Source: Paguma larvata (Eukaryota; Chordata; Mammalia; Carnivora; Viverridae). Taken from it: 64,000 nt of DNA. Both the position numbers and the translations under genes were made by a program. The DNA lies in contig CM057834.1 in NCBI GenBank assembly GCA_030068075.1, positions 93,823,119-93,887,118 of the forward strand. The letters run 5' to 3'. The notes beneath the pieces are model-generated. The model was not told where the DNA came from, did no database searches, and saw only the letters and a list, made by a program, of their open reading frames with translations. Of this stretch, positions 55,206-64,000 are shown one piece after another (within the stretch, counting starts at the first letter, position 1; each line of letters begins with the position of its first letter).

Positions 55206-57046
55206 TTTTTCAATTTATTTCATAAGCTTTCTATAGTTTTTAGTGTAAGATTTTTCACCTCTTTGGTTAGATTTATTCCTAGATATTTTATGATTTTTGG
55301 TGCAATTGTAAATGGGATCAATTCCTTGCTTTCTCTTTCCATTGCTTCATTATGGTGTATAGGAATTCAACTGATTCTGTGCATTGATTTTATATCCTAT
55401 GACTGTACTGAATCCATGGATCAGTTCTAGCAGTTTTTTGGTAGAATCTTTTGAGTTTTCCATATAGAGTATCATGTCATCTGTGAAGAGTGAAAGTTTG
55501 ACTTTCTCCTGGCCAATTTGGATGCCTTTTATTCCTTTGTGTTATTAAAGGATGCTAGATCCTAGGTTCGTTTTGATCTGGTTGTTGAAAGAAACTTGAT
55601 AGATTACAGAAAAAATGGAAAGTTAAGAAAAGAAAACAAATAAAAAAATAAAACGAAAACATTTTTAATTTTGCAAAAAAGGAATACAATAAAGTAGAAT
55701 AAAATGATGAAAGTAAAAGAGAATATAAAAATTTTACAAAAAAGTAAAAAATATAGTAGAAAAAATCAGAAATCTTTTTAATAAAAATGGAAAATAAAAA
55801 TATTTTTTCTCTTTCTGTATTCAAGAATAAGAAAAGAAATGAAAAAGAAAAAAAATTGAATACATGGACTAGCAAACAGAATCAAATATGATTGAAATAA
55901 CAACCAGTTTCCCTTAGAAGTCAAACTATGAAGCACTCTATAGTCTATAAACTAAGCAGGTGGTGGTCTTCAAGTGCATGGTTGGACCAGCTGGCAGGGC
56001 TTAGTCTAATGGCTTAATGTAATGACTCCGTTTTCGACTAGGTGGCGCTGCTTAGCTTACTGGGGTGGATCTTTGTGGCACGTGTAGGTGTGTATGCGCA
56101 TGTGTGGGAGGGGTGAAAATGGCGTCACCCAGCTACCCAGTCTAGTATTGGAACTCTGTGTTCTCCCCGACCAGCAGTCAAGCACCCCTCCTTTGTCTCC
56201 GGTTTCCATCCAGTCTCCACTTCTACACTGTTGGTGACCAAGCCCTCAGGCTGCCAGGCAGCACCTCCCTCCTGAGTTGTTTTATCTCAGGTGGGGCTGT
56301 GTTTCCCAACTCCTCCCTTCTGAGGGCCCTGAGGCTTTGACCCATTCTGACCCTCTGGGGGAGAGTCTCACAGAGCAATGGCTGAGTGCCGGCCGCCCCC
56401 AGGAAAGTTCACCAGACTGTGCTACTCCTGATGCTCAGGAGCATCCGCCTGCTCCAGAAAAAGTTCATGCGATCCTGCAGCAGCAGCGTTTCAGGGACTG
56501 TGGCAAATCACAACACACATCTGTCAGAGGCCTCACCCTTAATGACTTTGTTCCTGCACCGGCGAATGTGGTTCTTCTTCGGGGTCCACTGTGGCCTGCA
56601 ACCTTGCTCTCTGCTCCTGGAGATTCGCCCTTCACACCAGAGCTCCACCAGGTATCGAGCTGCAGAGTTGCAGACTCTGGGCTGCCCTGTTTATAGAGTC
56701 TTAATGGAATTTAAGCCCTCTCCTTTCTCCTTTCTCCGTTTTTTGTTCAGTCCCTGCAGCTGTTTCTACTGTTCCTTTTTATCTCCAGCTGCCTTGTGGG
56801 TGGAGCTTTTCCCATACTCTCCCTCCATCTCTGTCTTCTCTCTGCAAGCAAAACCAGCTCTCTGCCCTCGGAAGCTTCTCTCTGCCCCAATTCACCTCTC
56901 CCGGGCACGTACCTGACAAGTTCTGTGGTTCAGGTTGTGCAGGTTGTTGTGCTAATCCTCAAATCAGTTTTCTAGGTGTGCAGGATGGCTTAGTGCTGAT
57001 CTGGTTGCGTTTCAGAGACGAGAGATGCGAAAAAAAATTTCCATGC

Positions 57047-57072
57047 GTTTCCACCATATTGGCCCCTCCCCT
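57047..57072 (-). promoter_or_regulatory. L1 5'-end promoter motif (YY1-like, decayed)
   Basis: The minus strand at the L1 start reads CCAATATGGTGG, differing by two bases from the YY1-type CAAGATGGCGG box that positions transcription starts in many mammalian L1s. The sequence is visible. Any activity is inference and is likely weakened by the changes. Confidence 0.3.
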
Positions 57073-57214
57073 GAAAACCTTATATTCTTGATTATAGTAG
57101 CACCTCGCTTTTTTAGTGACTTCTAATTTCCACCTCAGATGCTTGGAACACAACCAACAAACCCGAAATGAGCAAGAAAAACTATGATCTAGAGTAAGAA
57201 ATTAAAATAATTAA

Positions 57215-57775
57215 AGTTCATTTAATTTTGGTGGGAGTATAAATTTATAGAACTGCCAAAAAAAAAAAAAAAGAATTCGGCCTTATGTAACTAATGCCTA
57301 AATTTTCCATAAAGTTGGACCTTGAATTCATAACTAGAAATCCAAGGTTGAGTTTTTGGTTAGACAAAAGTGATTTTCACATAGAATTATAACCAAAGAT
57401 GAAAGCAAGAGCAACATTATCCGGAACAAAGGAAAAGAGCTAAATAAACTACGGCATAGTCGCATCATAAAGTTTATATGGAAATCAAAATTCATGTGTT
57501 TGAAACTTATTTATTTACATAGGAAAAGATTCCAATTTACATGCTAAGTGAAAAAATCAGGAATACAAGCTGTTCCATTTTCTAAAAATAATAACATTAA
57601 TGATAGTCACATGAATAGTAATAATATTAAAGCATGTGAGAGTAGGGCTGAGCTGTTATCTGCCTGGCAAGATTAAAGATGATATATTCATCCTTCATAG
57701 CGAAATCTTTCTACTTGGGTTATTTTTTAAATAATGAGGGTGGGTTAATTTTATAGTCAGAAAAAAAATATAAAG
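57215..57775 (+). mobile_element. L1M 3'-UTR remnant
   Basis: TTTTGGTGGGAGTATAAATT, AAATAAACTACGGCATAGTC, TTACATAGGAAAAGATTCCA, ATTTACATGCTAAGTGAAAA, AATCAGGAATACAAGCTGTT and CTGAGCTGTTATCTGCCTGG follow the order of an old L1 3' end. An A-run at 57258-57272 interrupts it. Highly degenerate. Confidence 0.62.
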
Positions 57776-58159
57776 ACAAACCAGAAATCTTTATAAAATG
57801 CAAGCTCATACGATTTACTTTTAGATGGACTCTCGCAGCCAGCAGATTTTTTATTTTAAACATTTAATGATTGGCTTTCAAGCCAAAAGCAAGTTGGTAG
57901 CAGGAATTTAAAAGGAGGGATAATGGGGAACTACTATAAAAAGGCACAGTGACAAAAAGAGGAAAGTAAGTGACAACTTCCTCCCCATGGGAGGGACAGG
58001 AATATTATGGGAAAATGCGCAGGTCCTCCAAAAATTAGAGCTTAGTGAGGCCATTCTGAGTAGAGGCTAATGAGCTACCCAATCTCAACAGGCTTCCAGA
58101 GAATCCATATTATGTGGAGGAAAGAGTTCTGCATCATTAATTAAAATTACTTGATAGCT

Positions 58160-58325
58160 TTCCCCTGCCCTGGCACTCCCTAGCTTGTGATTCTTAAATT
58201 CATGTCAGAGCTTTAAGACTCAGAATTCTCAGCTTCTAAATGGGGACAATCAAGTATTTTTTATGGTTTGCACTGTGCCTTCTTTGCATGTATCATATAA
58301 AAGCACTTTGAAAATAATGCTGTGT
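58160..58325 (+). repeat. MIR relic (probable)
   Basis: CACTCCCTAGCTTGTGATTC, AATTCTCAGCTTCTAAATGG, GGACAATCAAGTATTTTTTA and TATAAAAGCACTTTGAAAAT match the MIR 3' half layout loosely. Confidence 0.45.
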
Positions 58326-58539
58326 CATGCATTATGTGCGTGATGCTAATAACAGAATACACAATATACTGACACTAACAAGAAAGCTAATGCAATAGAA
58401 ATTTTAAAATCACCTACTTTCAATGTAGTCTAAGAAATGTATAGAGGTACAAGGTGTTTTAGAAATATGTCTTTACAGATGGGTTATAATTAATGTTTGC
58501 ATTTGGCCCAACTCTAGCATATCTCCTATCCTGGGAGGT

Positions 58540-58610
58540 AATGCGGCATGGTGGAAAGAACTTGGGGTTTGGGGCCAAGCATTAGGTGCCTCAGGTCCTG
58601 AGTAAAGCCT
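58540..58610 (+). repeat. MIR head relic (probable)
   Basis: ATGCGGCATGGTGGAAAGAA, CTTGGGGTTTGGGGCCAAGC and CTCAGGTCCTGAG resemble the tRNA-related MIR head ('AGCATAGTGGTTAAGAGC ... GGAGCCAGACTGCCTGGG'). Confidence 0.42.
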
Positions 58611-60844
58611 TTTCAAATAGCCAAAATATCTATTACACCAGAAATTGCGGAGTGCAGATGAAGCCTGCTGATCTGGTTTGGTTTAACTCTCCCACACCGA
58701 GTGGGGCAGAGAATGTGCTAGTGTTGCTGAATATAGGCTTAATTGGAGAGTGATGAGCAGCTGACAATCATGACTGGCAGGTGAAACTTGATGTGAGCTA
58801 GAGATTCTTCACTGAATGGAGCAGGCTGGAGTTGGCTTGAAAAAAGGCACTAACCTGATCGAACAGGTAGAGCAGTCAGGAATATGGGTAACAGGCTCAA
58901 GACCTAAGCAGAGTTAGAAGAGGCACAAGGGATAGCAAACACATGAAGGCCAAGGGTAAGTTGTTCTCAGAGTAGAGGATGATGTTAAAGCATGCTACAA
59001 ATATATTAGAATTTTAAGTGGTACAGCTGGGAGTGCATCTGTGTCTAAAAGGCCTGTTTTACCAGAGGGCTTTGATTTCTCTGAGTCAGATGCTATGTTT
59101 CCCTCTGTCCACAAGCCTATTAGATTGTCTCTGAAGTCGGTGTTGGGTTTCTAATGCTCAGCCAGGAAACCTGCTTCCTCAGAGACGCCATTACCTGTCT
59201 CTTGGTCTGAGATCCTCTCTAGGGAGCAAATGGTAGATGTCCTGACAGTAGAGATCTGGAACCATTTTTAAAGCTGGGTATAGCTGAAGACCTGCGTATA
59301 CCTTGTTTGGATTTATCTGGAGTCATAGGGCCCATCCTATTCACAACATTGTGTGGGGGCAAATGAGATCCTGTCAATGGTAAAACTACATATATATTTA
59401 AGGGGAAATTAAGGATTATTTATTGAATATCATCTCTATTTCTGCTTTTTTTTTTGAGATACATATGTAATTAAGAAGTGATGGTAATGACAGTAATTAT
59501 GTTTGGGACCATAAGTTCAGGGTGGGTTATTTTCCCTTTTACAATAGTTCTGCTTTTCCCATTGAACTAGAGATCCTATCAAATACTCCTGGTCACTGGT
59601 TCAAGAGAGAGTGACTGTCTAGGAGATACTGTTCAGGAACAACACTTGACAATGACTAATACTGTTGATATGAAATATGTTTACTTATGGAAATAGGGAT
59701 TCGTAGCTCATTCATATAGATGTTTCTGTCGTGATCATATATATTTATACTTATATATGAAGATGCAAAAGCATGCATCTGTTAATTAAACAGACATCGA
59801 TTAAATACATACATAACACCTCGAAAGGACTGTGATAAAAAATGAAAACCAGATTGATGTAGTATGTGACTAGATATGACCTTATTTTTAGTTAGTTTCA
59901 GGAGAAAGATAGTGGCATATACAGATATTTTAAAAGCTTTGTTGGGATCAGGGTTAGCTAACCATAGATAAGATGTTCTTAAACTGAATAAATCAATACT
60001 ATTTATTAATATATTAATAAAATAAACATGCTGTCATTTCATATTAGAAATTTTCATTTATTTAAAAAAATTAACTCTGGCATATGCTGTATTCATTCAC
60101 TTAGGGAAGTGTCCGAGTCCCTGAAAAGAAGTTCCTGGGTTAGAGCAATTGAAGCACTATATTCCTAGCTGCTATAGCCAATTTCAAAAATGAGAAAAAG
60201 GAAGGATTCCGAATATCTGATCCGAACCAGAGTCAATACTCTGAAATTAAATTAGTGCAACTAATTAATGAAACTAATCTCAATAATTTTCTAAGGTTTG
60301 TGAAATATTAAGTGGCATTAAGATGATAGAATTATTTAATTCACATGTCATCAAATTGAGAAGGATGTTTCAAGAAAATAAATTCTCACCTTCTTTCAAT
60401 TAAAATGTTCTTCAGGAAAGCTACACTCATGCTAGATGTTTTTGAACTGTGTCTAGAGTTGAAAGTTAATTAGCTTTATAAATTTGATAGAAATTTTACT
60501 AAATAAAAAGGAATTGGAAAGAGTACACAAATTTGCAATGTAAAACTGCCTTTCTTTTGTAAATTACATTTTTATCTTTAGCAAGGTCCAACTCTGCCCC
60601 TGGGTCCAACCCCCACCCCACTTCTACTTTCTTAGGCACAGGCCCCTCATTTCTGCTTATCTAGGTCAAAGATGCTGGTTCAGTGTTTGTTTATTCTTAA
60701 AAACTTGTTGAAGTTATGATGGTTTACATAACATAGAAGTTTTGGCAATACGGATCAGTCATCATGAAACCGAATAGTAGAGAAAAAAGAGTAAAACATA
60801 AAGTTTAATAAGATAAGATTTGGAAATAGTCAGTTTTGTTTTAA

Positions 60845-61040
60845 AATCCCTGCTCCACTTTAGGACTTTGAGAAAGATAGTTAACCTCTGTATGCTTCAG
60901 ATTCTTCAGCTGCAAAACAGTGATAATCATCATGTAACCTCATATAACTATTTTGAGTATTAAATGTGATAACATAAAATACCTAACCCAATGCTTGGAA
61001 TATTTAAGTGCTTAATAAACGGCAGCTATTTTTATTATAA
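60845..61040 (+). repeat. MIR element
   Basis: CTGCTCCACTTTAGGACTTT, GAGAAAGATAGTTAACCTCT, GTATGCTTCAGATTCTTCAG, CTGCAAAACAGTGATAATCA, ATTAAATGTGATAACATAAA, CCAATGCTTGGAATATTTAA, GTGCTTAATAAACGGCAGCT. This is the best-preserved MIR in the window, spanning core and 3' end. Confidence 0.78.
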
Positions 61041-64000
61041 TAGTAAATATGTTAAGACCTCGATCCAAGGTTCCGAAGTCACTGTCTGAGAGTCACCCAG
61101 GCTATAGAAAGTAGTGACCAAAGTTGAAAAATTTATACTTGATACAGGGTAGTGAGTGTCTGTGCAAATAGTTTAGACAGCTTACACAGTGATATTATAG
61201 TCACGGATGATCTGCTAACAATAGCACTACTGACCCATCTTTCTAGTCATGAAACAGCTTCCTTCACAGGGAGCATACTAGAGGAGGGAGTGAATGGGAC
61301 AGGCTTCTCTAGAGAGCATGAAGGAATGCAACTGACCCCAAGAGAATAGTCACTCATAGGCAGAGTCTCAAAGCAAACAGTTTACAGTCTTGTGCTTTCG
61401 TGCCTTACCTTTCTGCCTATATGGATCTCTGGTCACCACATGCTTTTTCCCAAAAGAAGCAGGTAAGAAACAACTTTTAGAAGGGTCTAGAAATTAAAGA
61501 CCAGTTGCAGTGAACCTTCATGGAGCTTTATAGTGTCTATTATTCCCCAAGTACCTACAAAAAGCATCTACAAGCAGAATTTGCCCCAGAAACGCAGCAG
61601 TATATGTGATCAGAGGAGAAATTGGATCTATTGTGGCTCAGTGAATCTACTTCCCTATTATTGACTGGAAACAAACAGAGTTGAAACACAAATAAGTTAA
61701 GAGCAAGTTGGAATGGAGAGGTAAGCATTGTGAACATTTGATGCTCTCCAGGTCTTAAGGAAACATTCTCTAGGACTTTTGTGGCCAAGCAAGTCGGAAA
61801 TCCATTCTATTTTGAGCTCACTGGGTAGCCATTCCTAACATTCAGGGGCCGTGCTGGTTCTGTGGGTTCAATCAGGCAGCATCTCCTTTTGGAAAGTGGA
61901 GTGGAAGGTTTTAGAGGACATTCAGTCTGGCCCCGCAGGTTAAAATCGAATTGGTGAAACTCAGTGTCCTATCCTACTGACGCTTTTCTAAAAAGGCAAT
62001 TAATTGATTTCTGCATAGTTTTGAGGGCTCTTAATACAGCTAGTGATGAACAGAGGGGCGACAAGGGATGAGGGCTTTGTTAAGGAGGTGATGCTCAGTG
62101 GTTCGAACTTCGTCTGTTGTGAGTTTCAGGATGGAATAGTAGGTTTTCTTACATTGTACGATGATTGGGCAAGACAATTAACAGAGAGCAGAATGAATAT
62201 CTTAAAAGCTGAATGAAAAGAAAATAAAAATGCATAGATAAATGATAGTGGAGGGAGAAAAGAGTTGTGTGGTTTTGAGGATAAAGTAGGCTTTTGAGAT
62301 TTTGTGAGTGATTTCAAGAGCCAATGCAGGAAATAACAGAGACATAAGTAAAACTTAAAACGTATTGGTAGTTGGATACATGAGAATTTCCTTTCTTCCC
62401 ATTTGAAAAATTGTCTTCAATCAAAATAAATTTGACTATTTCTCCTGTGATCAAAATAAATTAAACTTCTTGACAAAAAGAGACAATGCTGAGCAATGAC
62501 AAAGAAGATCCAAATGGTTCTGGAACTTAATCACTGGTCTGCTTGATCTACAAAATCACAGAGCAGATGACTGAGCAGTTTTCACCCTCCTTCAGATACA
62601 TGCCATATTTTAGACCAAACCTGAGTATTCAGAGAGTTCTCCCCTAATTAAAATTTTTTATTTATTTCAACTGTTCTTGTGGGACATACTAATCACTAAG
62701 TAAATAATTAAACTTGAGTCATTACCATAGTGAAGATCAGTTATGAAGATACTGAAGACAGATGGTGGGAATACCCCTTTCCTTTAAGACCAATATACAG
62801 GTCTTTGCTAAGAGAATCTTAGCAAACCATTATTTAGCTGGAACTTTATTAGAAAATGCTATTTAAAATAACACTGCCATGAACTTGCCGAAAGATAACT
62901 AGTTGTAAATCCTTTCCATACAGTGAAGGGGGTGGTGGAAGTTGGCAAACAAATCCAGTGTGTTAAAACTGGAGAGTAAAAACTTTGAGCTTTGCTCAGG
63001 ATAGTATGGACTCTGTAATGACAAAGAAGATAAAGTCACTGCATTTTCTCCAGATGGCAACCTACATGTCTAAACCTTAGAGTTTTTTGCACAGCATATG
63101 TTAAATATGACATGAATTTAGATATCTGTTACGGCAATGAAAGTGCTGTACAGCAAAGAAAGTGACTAACTTTAAGACATTATATGAAACATAATTATAT
63201 AAATATATTTTTAAAAGCTCATGTATTATCATTTACATGTATTACATTTAAGACTCGCTTTGACCAGTCTTAGAATGACAACTCCTTTATATTCGAACAA
63301 ATTATAAAGATGTCCTTAAATAAGGATATGATTAAGGTTAGGAAAGTTTACGAGGAACCAAATTCAGAGGGTAAGGTATGGACAGACAGACTATAGCCCT
63401 CTGAAATTCATGTGCATGACACCATGAATTAGAGTCTCACCTTGATACCTTCTGTGATTTAAGTTACAACTTTATTTTTTCTAGTTTCTCTGGAGCAGTG
63501 TTATAAAGGGCTAGCTCATCATACCATCCATTACTTCATCCCAGAATATGGGTACAAAAAAAAAAAGAATTATAACTCCTATGACTGGTTGCCTCCTTGA
63601 TACTAAAATGAACGTGTGAAAAGTAGCCTAAGGAAGAATATTTTATTAGATCAATTAATATTGTAGAAGAGTTTTGTTCCCGGGTTAATCATTGGTATGA
63701 TCTCTTAGCTTGTAGTTAAGGTTTGGGGCTAGTCATAAAAGTGACTTGGAAAGGACACCTCTGTTCTTTATTTTCTATCAAGAACTTTAACTCAGATTTA
63801 TTCAATTTGGTACCTGCAGATTTCTCAAATAACACATTTGCCAAAGGAATTGTAAAAAGAGGGTTGAGTTTCCTTTCAAGGGTGTTTCACTTGTTTTGGT
63901 TAGAACTTTTTTGCAGTTGAGGAAAGCATGAAAACGGCTAGGTACTCTCTAAGGTTTATTGATCATAGCTTCCTAAATGAAAAGTCACGTAGTTTTCATT
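61041..64000. other. 3-kb unique stretch at right edge, no gene seen
   Basis: No retroelement younger than MIR recognised. Frames at 61152-61349, 61555-61788, 62126-62317 and 63723-63920 (63-77 codons) have no domain. An A-run at 63557-63568. Confidence 0.5.

Larger units (their letters stand above)
54320..57072 (-). mobile_element. Carnivore L1 with complete 5' UTR and internal deletions, TSD-bounded
   Basis: Read on the minus strand from 57072. It opens with the L1 start GGGGAGGGGCCAATATGGTG and a GC-richer 5' UTR to about 55900, then an A/T-rich part to about 55560. It jumps to mid-ORF2 (55550-54776; + strand TTGGATGCCTTTTATTCCTT, CATAAGCTTTCTATAGTTTT, TTGGTTAGATTTATTCCTAG, TTGTGCCAGTACCACACTGT). 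A second jump at about 54775 leads to the 3' end (54774-54320; + strand GTTCCATCCACATAGTTACA, TTTGATTGCCAAGTAATACT). ORF1, the ORF2 endonuclease and part of ORF2 are missing. Flanks 54303-54319 and 57073-57089 match at 14 of 17 positions, so the whole 2.75 kb is one insertion. Frames of 139 and 176 codons at 56277-56916 on + are by-products of the 5' UTR. Confidence 0.88.
57776..60844. other. Unique stretch with MIR traces, no gene seen
   Basis: No Can-SINE, young L1 or LTR. Two MIR traces are listed separately. 59020-59350 is slightly GC-richer with no frame of note. I see no exon. Confidence 0.5.

Noticed and set aside
56277..56916. Overlapping + strand frames of 139 and 176 codons
   Set aside because: They lie within the antisense 5' UTR of the TSD-bounded L1 (54320-57072), which is GC-rich and so free of stops. 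No domain and no splice or promoter context.
1..64000. Nuclear mitochondrial insertion, DNA transposon (MER5/Tigger/mariner) or bacterial-type system
   Set aside because: I looked for mitochondrial coding-like tracts, known terminal inverted repeats and compact gene arrays, and saw none that I could support by eye.

Overview
The window is non-coding, repeat-rich mammalian DNA from a carnivore, almost certainly a cat (Felidae). The diagnosis rests on about 26 tRNA-Lys-derived Can-SINEs, most with the feline SINEC_Fc body (a GCCTGGGTGGCTCAG head, a GAGTTCGAGCCC box-B region, a CT-rich stretch and an AATAAATAAA-type tail), together with carnivore L1 5' and 3' ends. I found no protein-coding exon, functional tRNA or rRNA gene, CRISPR array, or bacterial or plasmid feature. 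Every long open frame I checked falls in an interspersed repeat or a simple repeat, or lacks any recognisable domain. The window is therefore intergenic or deep-intronic.

Layout. 0-9 kb: mostly unique AT-rich DNA with three SINEs, an antisense MaLR-type LTR (1672-2117), rearranged old L1 pieces (2250-3385) and MIR relics. 9.2-13.8 kb: a compound microsatellite, then a nearly end-to-end ancient L1M/HAL1-type element on the + strand, interrupted by two SINEs with clear target-site duplications (TSDs) and lacking its reverse-transcriptase core. 14-22 kb: mainly unique DNA with an antisense MaLR/ERVL-like relic (17.1-18.04 kb) and three SINEs. 22-26.4 kb: a block of old L1M/HAL1 pieces in alternating orientation. 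26.4-45 kb: unique DNA sprinkled with SINEs, a 5'-inverted (twin-primed) carnivore L1 end (28.54-29.19 kb), an antisense L1 end (33.4 kb), an ERVL-type LTR (43.7-44.1 kb) and an unusual AT-rich hairpin cluster (27.52-27.67 kb). 45.6-47.2 kb: a nested structure in which an L1M/HAL1 fragment adjoins an old SINE that was itself hit by two young SINEs in opposite orientations. 50.6-53.2 kb: an antisense ERVL relic (3' LTR plus a decayed pol/integrase-type interior). 53.3-53.9 kb: one SINE and an MLT1-type LTR. 54.3-57.1 kb: a TSD-bounded, internally deleted antisense carnivore L1 that keeps its whole 5' UTR. 57.2-64 kb: an L1M 3' remnant, then mostly unique DNA with MIR relics and no Can-SINE.

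No genes work together here. What the window records is layered retrotransposition: MIR/L2, then L1M/HAL1 and ERVL/MaLR, then old Can-SINEs, then feline L1 and SINEC_Fc. The order is readable from nesting and TSDs. I see no undescribed biological system. The best leads are structural: the nested inverted SINE pair, the deleted L1 with intact 5' UTR, the AT hairpin cluster, a nuclear-receptor half-site cluster and one possible retrocopy. Repeat families were assigned from remembered consensus features without a database search, so subfamily names are provisional.
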